From an uncultured Eubacterium sp. (GTDB lineage: Bacteria > Bacillota > Clostridia > Lachnospirales > Lachnospiraceae), in the NCBI GenBank assembly GCA_900545725.1, contig URAI01000086.1, positions 1 to 10,400 of the forward strand: DNA of 10,400 bases, read 5' to 3'. Each line of letters starts with the position of its first letter. Positions within the stretch are counted from its first letter, which is position 1. The position numbers and the translations under genes were made by a program. The notes under the pieces were generated by a model. It had not been told where the DNA came from, searched no databases, and saw only the letters and a list, made by a program, of their open reading frames with translations. Below are positions 1 through 5,169 of the stretch, piece by piece.

Positions 1-162
1 GATAAACGCTGAAGGCATCTAAGCGTGAAGCCCCCCTCAAGATGAGATATCCCATGGAGAAATCCAGTAAGACCCCTTGAAGACGACGAGGTTGATAGGC
101 TGTAGGTGGAAGTGTGGTGACACATGTAGCTGAACAGTACTAATAGGTCGAGGGCTTAACCG
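1..162 (+). rRNA. 23S ribosomal RNA, 3' end (partial)
   Basis: The window opens inside the last domain of 23S rRNA. Recognisable conserved blocks include GCTGAAGGCATCTAAGCG near the start, TTGAAGACGACGAGGTTGAT around position 77, TACTAATAGGTCGAGG around 139, and the terminal GGCTTAACC, whose last bases pair with the 5' end of the mature 23S. The mature 3' end is placed at about 161-163 by analogy with other 23S genes, so the boundary is good to a few bases. The 5' part lies outside the window. Confidence 0.97.
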
Positions 163-295
163 AAGAGGTTAGGTTTGTAAGGAAAGCAGAGAGAAAGAGA
201 ACTCAAAGCAGGATAGAACAAAGAGAGTTATCACAGAAGTGGTACGGATGGAAGATAGATTTAATGTGCAGTTTTGAAGGAACAAGCCTTCGTAA
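163..295 (+). other. 23S-tRNA spacer without a 5S rRNA gene
   Basis: This is a purine-rich transcribed spacer between 23S and tRNA-Trp. I looked for 5S landmarks such as CCCATCCCGAACAC or AAGTTAAGC and found none; the 133 bases barely exceed the length of a 5S. Shortly before the tRNA there is a small hairpin, GAAGG (276-280), loop AACAAG, CCTTC (287-291), which may be a processing signal. The text around 261-280 resembles the 23S-5S spacers of related Clostridia as I remember them, so a 5S may have been lost or moved. Confidence 0.7.
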
Positions 296-366
296 AGGGG
301 TGTGGTCTAGTGGTATGATAGGGGTCTCCAAAACCTTTGGTGGGAGTTCGATTCTCTCCACCCCTG
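296..366 (+). tRNA. tRNA-Trp (anticodon CCA)
   Basis: A full cloverleaf can be drawn. The acceptor arm is AGGGGTG (296-302) with CACCCCT (359-365), and the discriminator is G366. The three-pair D stem is GTC (305-307) with GAT (317-319), around a D loop containing GG. The anticodon stem is GGGGT (321-325) with ACCTT (333-337), around the loop CTCCAAA. The T stem is GGGAG (342-346) with CTCTC (354-358), around TTCGATT. The loop places CCA at 328-330, which reads UGG. The 3' CCA tail is not encoded (GTT follows), so it must be added after transcription. It is probably cotranscribed with the rRNA operon, since no terminator separates them. Confidence 0.97.
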
Positions 367-379
367 TTAGTGTATAAGT

Positions 380-418
380 CGTTAGAGTTCATTAGATGTG
401 GACTTTAACGATTTTTTT
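380..418 (+). terminator. Rho-independent terminator of the rRNA/tRNA operon
   Basis: An 11-bp stem, CGTTAGAGTTC (380-390) with GGACTTTAACG (400-410), contains two G-U pairs. It closes a 9-nt loop and is followed by A and seven T residues (412-418). It starts 13 bases after the tRNA and is the strongest intrinsic terminator in the window. Confidence 0.93.
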
Positions 419-642
419 GTTTATATGTAATAATAAAATATTTTGAAAATATGTAATAAAATAATAAAGTATCTTGTATAAGAAATAAAAATGAGATACT
501 ATTTATATTAATCATCTTTTTATAGATTGTATTTTACAATTTCTTACTAAGAGTTTATATTTCTAAGTATCAAGAATGAATATTATATTAATAAAATCGA
601 CTTAGCCGGATTAGTTACGGATAATTGGAAATGAGGTTTGGC
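419..642. other. AT-rich intergenic region, no gene seen
   Basis: No open reading frame with a ribosome binding site is visible here. The stretch contains a 7-bp inverted repeat AGTATCT/AGATACT (468-474 and 494-500), an imperfect direct repeat of ATATGTAATA (about 423 and 449), and a short all-AU-type hairpin ATTGTA-TTT-TACAAT (526-540). None has the GC-rich stem plus T run of a terminator. The promoter of the following HD gene should lie here, but I could not pick a convincing -35/-10 pair. Confidence 0.5.
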
Positions 643-1140
643 ATGAATAAGAGTGAGATTATTTTAAGTGCAGTTAAGTATTTTGGCAGCGATGCTAAGC
701 GTATTAATCATTTTATGAAGGTTTATGGTTATGCGAAGACTATAGGAGAGCTTGAACACTTAAATGAAAGAGAACAGGATATACTTGAAGTTGCAGCAAT
801 ACTTCACGATATTGGAATTAAAATATCAGAGAAAAAATATGGTTCAAGTGTCGGAATATATCAGGAAAAGGAAGGCCCTGCTGTAGCTGAACAACTTCTT
901 AAAAATTCCGGTTATGATAAAGAATTTGTTGAAAGAGTTAAGTATCTTATTGGACATCATCATACATATGATAATATTACAGGGATGGATTATCAGATAC
1001 TTGTAGAGGCAGACTTTATTGTAAATATATATGAAGATGATATGGATTGGTCTGCTATTAAAAAAATTATAGACAGGATATTCAGAACAGAAACAGGTAC
1101 GTTAATTGTAAAAGAGATGTTTTTACAGTCAGATAAATAA
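643..1140 (+). CDS. HD-domain phosphohydrolase family protein (165 aa)
   Basis: A small soluble protein that is almost entirely one HD domain, the metal-dependent phosphohydrolase fold that cleaves phosphomono- or diesters of nucleotides and signalling molecules. Metal ligands are visible in order: His23 in INHFMKV, His55-Asp56 in LHDIG, His105-107 in GHHHT, and Asp124 in EADF. The EGPAVAEQLL helix (77-86) is also typical of the family. No signal peptide, membrane segment or second domain is present, so the substrate cannot be inferred. I chose ATG 643 because GAGG (633-636) lies 6 bases upstream; TTG 625 and ATG 631 in the same frame have no such site. It appears monocistronic: 274 AT-rich bases follow with no gene and no clear terminator. 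The fold is secure, the specific function unknown. Confidence 0.88.
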   Translation: MNKSEIILSAVKYFGSDAKRINHFMKVYGYAKTIGELEHLNEREQDILEVAAILHDIGIKISEKKYGSSVGIYQEKEGPAVAEQLLKNSGYDKEFVERVKYLIGHHHTYDNITGMDYQILVEADFIVNIYEDDMDWSAIKKIIDRIFRTETGTLIVKEMFLQSDK

Positions 1141-1414
1141 TTGTGTTAAATAAAGATATTATATATATTATAAATGAGCAAATATAGAAAAATGTATAAA
1201 AACACTCTCTTTTTGTCCTCGACATAAATACATTGCGTCAAATAAAGTGAAAAATGTCTTTGTAATACGGATAAATTTGTGTAACATTTTAAATTTGCCC
1301 ATATATATATTAATTTATAAAAGTATATAGAATAATTATGCATGATTAAGAGATATATAATTAGTCAGTATTTTATTGAAAAGAATATAAGATTAATAGA
1401 AATGAGGAATAAAT

Positions 1415-1615
1415 ATGGCATATACCGTTAATAATAATACATTTAAAAATGGAAATAATAAAAAGAAAAAGAACCAATGGATTCCATTAATTATAATAGT
1501 AGTATTAGCATTAATACTAGTTGCACTTAACTGGTTTTTGATTGATTTTACATCAGGGTTATATAGCAATGCACCGACTACTGTTGAAACAACAGTTGAG
1601 CAGGGAAGTAATTAA
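1415..1615 (+). CDS. Small single-pass membrane protein, unknown function (66 aa)
   Basis: I do not recognise this protein. The N-terminal 20 residues are rich in Asn and Lys and end in KKKK (16-19). A strongly hydrophobic stretch follows at about 22-45 (WIPLIIIVVLALILVAL and onward). The C-terminal tail is Thr/Val/Glu-rich and ends in EQGSN. The lysines before the membrane segment predict a cytoplasmic N-terminus and an outside tail of about 20 residues. There is no signal peptidase site or lipobox, so it is probably a membrane-anchored small protein. The gene is supported by a good ribosome binding site (GAGGA, 1404-1408, 6 bases before ATG) and by the clear charge/hydrophobic/tail layout. 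It stands alone, with gaps of 274 and 669 bases on either side. Confidence 0.72.
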   Translation: MAYTVNNNTFKNGNNKKKKNQWIPLIIIVVLALILVALNWFLIDFTSGLYSNAPTTVETTVEQGSN

Positions 1616-1632
1616 ATATTATATAATAAAAA

Positions 1633-1659
1633 GCATATATTTAAGAGTAAATAATATGC
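1633..1659. other. Hairpin after the small membrane protein gene (possible weak terminator)
   Basis: GCATATATTTA (1633-1643) pairs with TAAATAATATGC (1648-1659) with one bulged base and a 4-nt AGAG loop. The stem is AT-rich. On the + strand no T run follows, but on the - strand it is followed by TTTTTATT (complement of 1623-1632), so as a terminator it would better fit leftward transcription. It could simply be a 3'-end stabilising structure. Confidence 0.4.
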
Positions 1660-1827
1660 AGGATTCTTAGCAGAAAGTAAAATTTATATCATTGATATAG
1701 AGTCAGTTAATTTATGGACTTTATACTGGATTATATACGAAAATTTGTCATAATAATATAAACTTTATTATTTATCAAAATATTTATCGAATAAAAAATT
1801 AAAATATAATTCTAAAATAAAACATAG

Positions 1828-1923
1828 CGGAGTTGTTACATATAAATATTTAATAAGATATAGACTTAATTAATTTTAAAACTATATCATAATTAAATAT
1901 TTTAAGTGTAACAGCTCCGTTTT
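1828..1923. repeat. Long imperfect inverted repeat (about 36-38 nt arms)
   Basis: The left arm begins CGGAGTTGTTACA (1828-1840) and ends GATATAG (1857-1863). The right arm begins CTATATC (1882-1888) and ends TGTAACAGCTCCG (1907-1919). The arms also share ATATTTAAT in the middle, so nearly the whole of each arm pairs with a few internal mismatches around an 18-nt AT loop (1864-1881). TTTTA follows on the + strand and AAAA stands a few bases before the left arm. It could be a bidirectional terminator, a hairpin in a leader RNA, or a small MITE-like repeat. No target-site duplication is obvious. Confidence 0.75.
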
Positions 1924-1930
1924 ATAATAA

Positions 1931-1953
1931 TCTGTAATTTTATAAATTACGGA
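1931..1953. repeat. 10-bp hairpin with a 3-nt loop
   Basis: TCTGTAATTT (1931-1940) pairs with AAATTACGGA (1944-1953), with one G-U pair and a TAT loop. It sits 11 bases after the long inverted repeat, so the two could stack in one transcript. No T run follows it, so it is not a standard terminator. Confidence 0.5.
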
Positions 1954-2040
1954 CAATTATTATAAATATATTTAAAAGCTATATCATGTATATATAATTC
2001 GTTTATAAAGTTACAATCTATCAACTTAATAACACTTTAA

Positions 2041-2128
2041 TAACAGTTGTTAATATGTTAGTATATTACGTGGAAATTATATTTTTATAATTACTAAGGA
2101 TGTCATCATAGCTTAACAGATATGTTAA
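2041..2128. promoter_or_regulatory. Two TAACA/TGTTA dyads, candidate operator sites
   Basis: TAACA-GT-TGTTA (2041-2052) and TTAACA-GATA-TGTTAA (2113-2128) are perfect dyads that share half-sites but differ in spacing. Further isolated TAACAG copies lie at 1909, 2161 and 2280. They are positioned upstream of the GTPase-NYN gene, where a repressor or activator could act. No regulator gene is adjacent, so this is only a candidate. Confidence 0.3.
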
Positions 2129-2198
2129 ATACAATTTGTAGCAGCATAAATATTGATATATAACAGAAACATAAATAAAAATAAGCTGTGAGTATATT

Positions 2199-2250
2199 AT
2201 GCATATGGTAAGTTTGGATGGTTGGAGTTTATACAGATAAAGGTATAACT
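2199..2250 (+). promoter_or_regulatory. Possible leader peptide ORF with overlapping hairpin
   Basis: ATG at 2199 opens a 13-codon frame, MHMVSLDGWSLYR, ending at TAA 2238-2240. A hairpin of AGTTTATAC (2226-2234) with GTATAACT (2243-2250), with one bulge, has an 8-nt loop (2235-2242) that contains this stop codon. The main gene starts 34 bases further on. Such an arrangement fits translation-sensitive leader control, as is known upstream of tetM and some drug-exporter operons. No good ribosome binding site precedes ATG 2199, so chance is a real alternative. Confidence 0.22.
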
Positions 2251-2272
2251 AATACATATAAATAACACAGAT

Positions 2273-2278
2273 AGGATG
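2273..2278 (+). promoter_or_regulatory. Ribosome binding site that favours the GTG 2285 start
   Basis: AGGATG (2273-2278) places AGGA 8 bases before GTG 2285. The in-frame ATG at 2276 overlaps this site and has no other Shine-Dalgarno sequence before it. GTG 2285 gives the N-terminus MNNRIVLGILAHVDAGK, close in length to TetM, whose P-loop also begins about ten residues in. Confidence 0.6.
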
Positions 2279-2284
2279 ATAACA

Positions 2285-5059
2285 GTGAATAATAGAATAG
2301 TACTTGGTATCCTGGCGCATGTAGATGCAGGTAAGACTACATTATCAGAAGCCATATTATATATTACGGGTACAATAAGAAAGATTGGACGTGTAGATAA
2401 CAAAGATACATTTTTAGATACATATACGCTTGAAAGAGCAAGGGGAATTACAGTATTTTCAAAACAGGCTGAATTTGAGCTGACAGATGAAAATAGAACT
2501 AATATTAATGAAAATAACAATGGCAGGAATAAAGAAAATAATACAGCAGGGGATAATTTAAAAAATAATGACAATATGTGTATAACACTTCTTGATACTC
2601 CCGGGCATGTGGATTTTTCGGCAGAGATGGAAAGAACACTTCAGGTACTGGATTACGCAATACTTGTAATAAGTGGTGCAGATGGGGTTCAGGGTCATAC
2701 AAGAACATTATGGAGACTGTTCAGCCAGTATAAGATACCGGTGTTTATATTTGTCAATAAGATGGATCAGAAAGGAACTGATAAGGCAAGGATACTTGAG
2801 GAACTGAAAAATAAACTGGATTCGGGATGTATAGATTTTACAGAGGGAAATATTATTAATAATTCTGAAGAGTTTTATGACAGTGTTGCTATATGTGATG
2901 AACATTTGCTGGATGAATTTATTGAAAATGGAAGTATTGAAGATAAAAATATTGCAGACGCCATAAAGAACAGAAAAATATTTCCATGTTTTTTTGGCTC
3001 GGCACTTAAACTTGAAGGTGTTGAGGAATTGCTAAGAGGAATTAAAAAATATGCAATCTGTAATGATTATCCTGAGGAATTTGGAGCAAAGGTATATAAG
3101 ATTACCAGAAATGAGCAAAATGAACGTCTGACACATGTTAAAATTACCGGCGGATGTCTTAAAACAAAGGATGTCATAGGTGAAAAGGTTAATCAGATAC
3201 GCATATATTCAGGAAATAAATATAAGGTGGTTAATGAGGCTTATGCCGGACAGATATGTACTCTTACGGGTCTTAATGAAACATATCCCGGACAGGGAAT
3301 TGGAATAGAAGAAGAGTCAGGCATGCCGCTTCTTGAACCGGTGCTTACATACAAGATTGAGCTTTTGGATGGTACGGATGCAGCAACGGCACTTCCTAAA
3401 TTACGGCAGCTGGAAGAGGAAGAGCCTGAGCTTCATATTGTGTGGGATGAACGTTTACAGGAGATTCAGGCACAGGTAATGGGTGAAGTCCAGATTGAAA
3501 TATTAAAGAATATTATAAAAGACAGATTTAATATAGAGGTTGAATTTGGACAGGGTAATATAGTATATCGTGAGACTATTTCAAATGTTGTCGAAGGAAT
3601 CGGACATTTTGAACCGTTAAAACATTATGCAGAGGTACATCTTCTGATGGAACCGGGAGAGAGAGGAAGCGGTATTACTATAGCGGCAGACTGTAGTGAG
3701 GATATGCTTGATAGGAACTGGCAGAGACTTATAATAACGCATATACATGAAAAAGAGCATAAGGGTGTGCTTATAGGAGCATCTATAACAGATATTAAGA
3801 TAACTCTTGTGGCGGGAAGAGCACATCTTAAACATACAGAAGGTGGAGATTTCAGACAGGCTACATACAGAGCGGTAAGACAAGGACTAAAGAAAGCACA
3901 GTCAGTGCTTCTTGAGCCATATTATAATTACAGGTTAGAGATTCCAACGGCCAATGTCGGGCGTGCCATGACGGATATTGAGCGTATGAGTGGAACATTT
4001 GAATTAGAGCAGCAGGAGGATATGGCTGTTATAAAAGGAAGTGTTCCGGTTATTAATATAAGGGATTACCAAAGAGAGGTCAATTCATATACTAAAGGAC
4101 TTGGAAAGCTTTTTTGCACATTTAAAGGATATGAGCCTTGTCATAATGCTGATGAAGTGATAAGTGCAAGTGGTTATGACCCGGATAGCGATTTAAATGA
4201 ACCGGCAGGTTCCGTATTCTGTTCCCATGGTGCAGGTTTTAATGTAAGCTGGGACAGGGTAGAAGAGTATATGCATATAGAGAGCTATTTTGCAAGGATT
4301 AAGAAGAATGATGAAAGCAATGCAGACATTTCGGTAAAAAGGGAAATGTCATCGGCTGAGTCGGCAAGAACTGTTTCTGATGAATGGATTGGTACTGATG
4401 AGGTCGATGCTATATTAAGGCAGACTTACGGTGCTAATAAGAAAGATAAAGATGGCACAGGAAAATGGTCAAAAAAATCAGCAGGTAAGAGAGTGTTTGA
4501 TTACTCACAAAGTACTTCACAATCTTTAGAATCATATAAAAAGACGAATAAGAAAAATGATAAAAAGTATCTTCTGGTTGATGGATATAATGTAATATTT
4601 GCATGGAATGAATTAAATGAGCTTGCTGCTGTTAATATTGATGGTGCAAGAGGAAGACTTCTTGATATAATGTGTAATTACCAGCCGCTTTCAGGCAGTG
4701 AGATTATTGTAGTATTTGATGCATACAGGGTTAAGGGACACGATACGGAATATCTTGATTATAATAATATTCATGTCGTGTATACTAAGGAGGCAGAAAC
4801 AGCCGACCAGTATATAGAGAAGTTTGCCCATGAAAATGGCAGAAAATATAATGTTACAGTGGCAACCTCTGATGGACTTGAGCAGATAATAATAAGAGGT
4901 CAGGGGTGTGCACTTATATCATCAAGAGAATTTGAAAAAGAGGTTTTGAGGGCAGAGAATCAGTTAAGGACGGATTATATTGACAATCAGCCTAAAAATA
5001 AAAATCTTATTATGCATACCGAAGCTGGTAAGACATTATCAGAGCTGAATATAGAATGA
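2285..5059 (+). CDS. TetM/EF-G-like ribosomal GTPase fused to a Rae1/YacP-type NYN endonuclease (924 aa)
   Basis: Numbering is from GTG 2285. The N-terminal 640 or so residues are a complete TetM/EF-G-type translational GTPase: AHVDAGKTT (11-19), RGIT (53-56), DTPGH (104-108), NKMD (158-161), GSALK (238-242), then domains II-V, including LLEPYYNYRLEIP in domain V. TetM itself ends near 640. Here a charged linker (about 670-760, with a short EVDAILRQTYG segment) leads to an NYN domain (about 762-890) closely resembling B. subtilis Rae1/YacP: LLVDGYNVI, VVFDAYRVKG, TKEAETADQYIEK, VATSDGLEQ. The likely catalytic acids are Asp766, 812, 841 and 863. Rae1 is known to cut mRNA in the ribosomal A site, where domain IV of such GTPases also inserts. 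The domain IV tip (510-523, AGRAHLKHTEGGDF) lacks the TetM Ser-Pro-Val residues and keeps an EF-G-like His514, so tetracycline protection is doubtful. An Asn-rich insert lies at about 68-97. Cytoplasmic; it is probably a ribosome-associated rescue or decay factor. Confidence 0.9.
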   Translation: MNNRIVLGILAHVDAGKTTLSEAILYITGTIRKIGRVDNKDTFLDTYTLERARGITVFSKQAEFELTDENRTNINENNNGRNKENNTAGDNLKNNDNMCITLLDTPGHVDFSAEMERTLQVLDYAILVISGADGVQGHTRTLWRLFSQYKIPVFIFVNKMDQKGTDKARILEELKNKLDSGCIDFTEGNIINNSEEFYDSVAICDEHLLDEFIENGSIEDKNIADAIKNRKIFPCFFGSALKLEGVEELLRGIKKYAICNDYPEEFGAKVYKITRNEQNERLTHVKITGGCLKTKDVIGEKVNQIRIYSGNKYKVVNEAYAGQICTLTGLNETYPGQGIGIEEESGMPLLEPVLTYKIELLDGTDAATALPKLRQLEEEEPELHIVWDERLQEIQAQVMGEVQIEILKNIIKDRFNIEVEFGQGNIVYRETISNVVEGIGHFEPLKHYAEVHLLMEPGERGSGITIAADCSEDMLDRNWQRLIITHIHEKEHKGVLIGASITDIKITLVAGRAHLKHTEGGDFRQATYRAVRQGLKKAQSVLLEPYYNYRLEIPTANVGRAMTDIERMSGTFELEQQEDMAVIKGSVPVINIRDYQREVNSYTKGLGKLFCTFKGYEPCHNADEVISASGYDPDSDLNEPAGSVFCSHGAGFNVSWDRVEEYMHIESYFARIKKNDESNADISVKREMSSAESARTVSDEWIGTDEVDAILRQTYGANKKDKDGTGKWSKKSAGKRVFDYSQSTSQSLESYKKTNKKNDKKYLLVDGYNVIFAWNELNELAAVNIDGARGRLLDIMCNYQPLSGSEIIVVFDAYRVKGHDTEYLDYNNIHVVYTKEAETADQYIEKFAHENGRKYNVTVATSDGLEQIIIRGQGCALISSREFEKEVLRAENQLRTDYIDNQPKNKNLIMHTEAGKTLSELNIE

Positions 5060-5105
5060 TATAAGAAAATTAAATGACAAGTTTGTGTAATATTTTAAAT
5101 ATGTG

Positions 5106-5127
5106 TTTGTGAGGCAGGTGTCACAGA
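5106..5127. promoter_or_regulatory. TGTGA-N8-TCACA dyad upstream of the ABC exporter operon
   Basis: TGTGA (5108-5112) and TCACA (5121-5125) form a perfect 5-bp dyad with an 8-base centre, 45 bases before the ABC gene start. It resembles a CRP-type half-site pair but has the wrong spacing (N8, not N6). The -10-like TACAAT at 5134-5139 lies just downstream. It is a candidate operator or an RNA hairpin, with no further support. Confidence 0.3.
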
Positions 5128-5169
5128 TAATAATACAATATATAAAATATCTGCAGAATGGAGAAAAGG

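Larger units (their letters stand above)
1616..2284. other. 669-bp AT-rich intergenic region with several hairpins
   Basis: No credible gene of ordinary size lies here on either strand. The region holds a hairpin just after the upstream gene (1633-1659), a long imperfect inverted repeat (1828-1919), a 10-bp hairpin (1931-1953), two TAACA/TGTTA dyads (2041-2052 and 2113-2128), and a possible 13-codon leader ORF with its own hairpin (2199-2250). A perfect TATAAT occurs at 2086-2091, but no good -35 box sits 16-18 bases upstream of it, so I do not call a promoter. The length and density of dyads suggest regulation of the downstream GTPase-NYN gene. Confidence 0.6.

Noticed and set aside
163..295. 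5S rRNA gene in the spacer
   Set aside because: No 5S sequence landmarks or foldable 5S arms were found.
1146..1343. 65-codon open frame on the - strand between the HD gene and the small membrane protein gene
   Set aside because: It is low-complexity Tyr/Ile/Leu-rich translation of AT-rich DNA with no ribosome binding site and no recognisable domain; it is most likely chance.
2197..2905. Open frames on the - strand over the 5' part of the GTPase gene
   Set aside because: They lie opposite a gene with unmistakable GTPase motifs and have no domain features of their own.
2285..5059. Tetracycline resistance gene tet(M/O/W)
   Set aside because: The fold matches, but the domain IV tip residues needed for drug displacement are different and a nuclease domain is added; I call it a related GTPase instead.
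5158..5169. ATG 5158 as start of the first exporter subunit
   Set aside because: No ribosome binding site precedes it, whereas GGAG is well placed for ATG 5170, and the shorter N-terminus matches the family.
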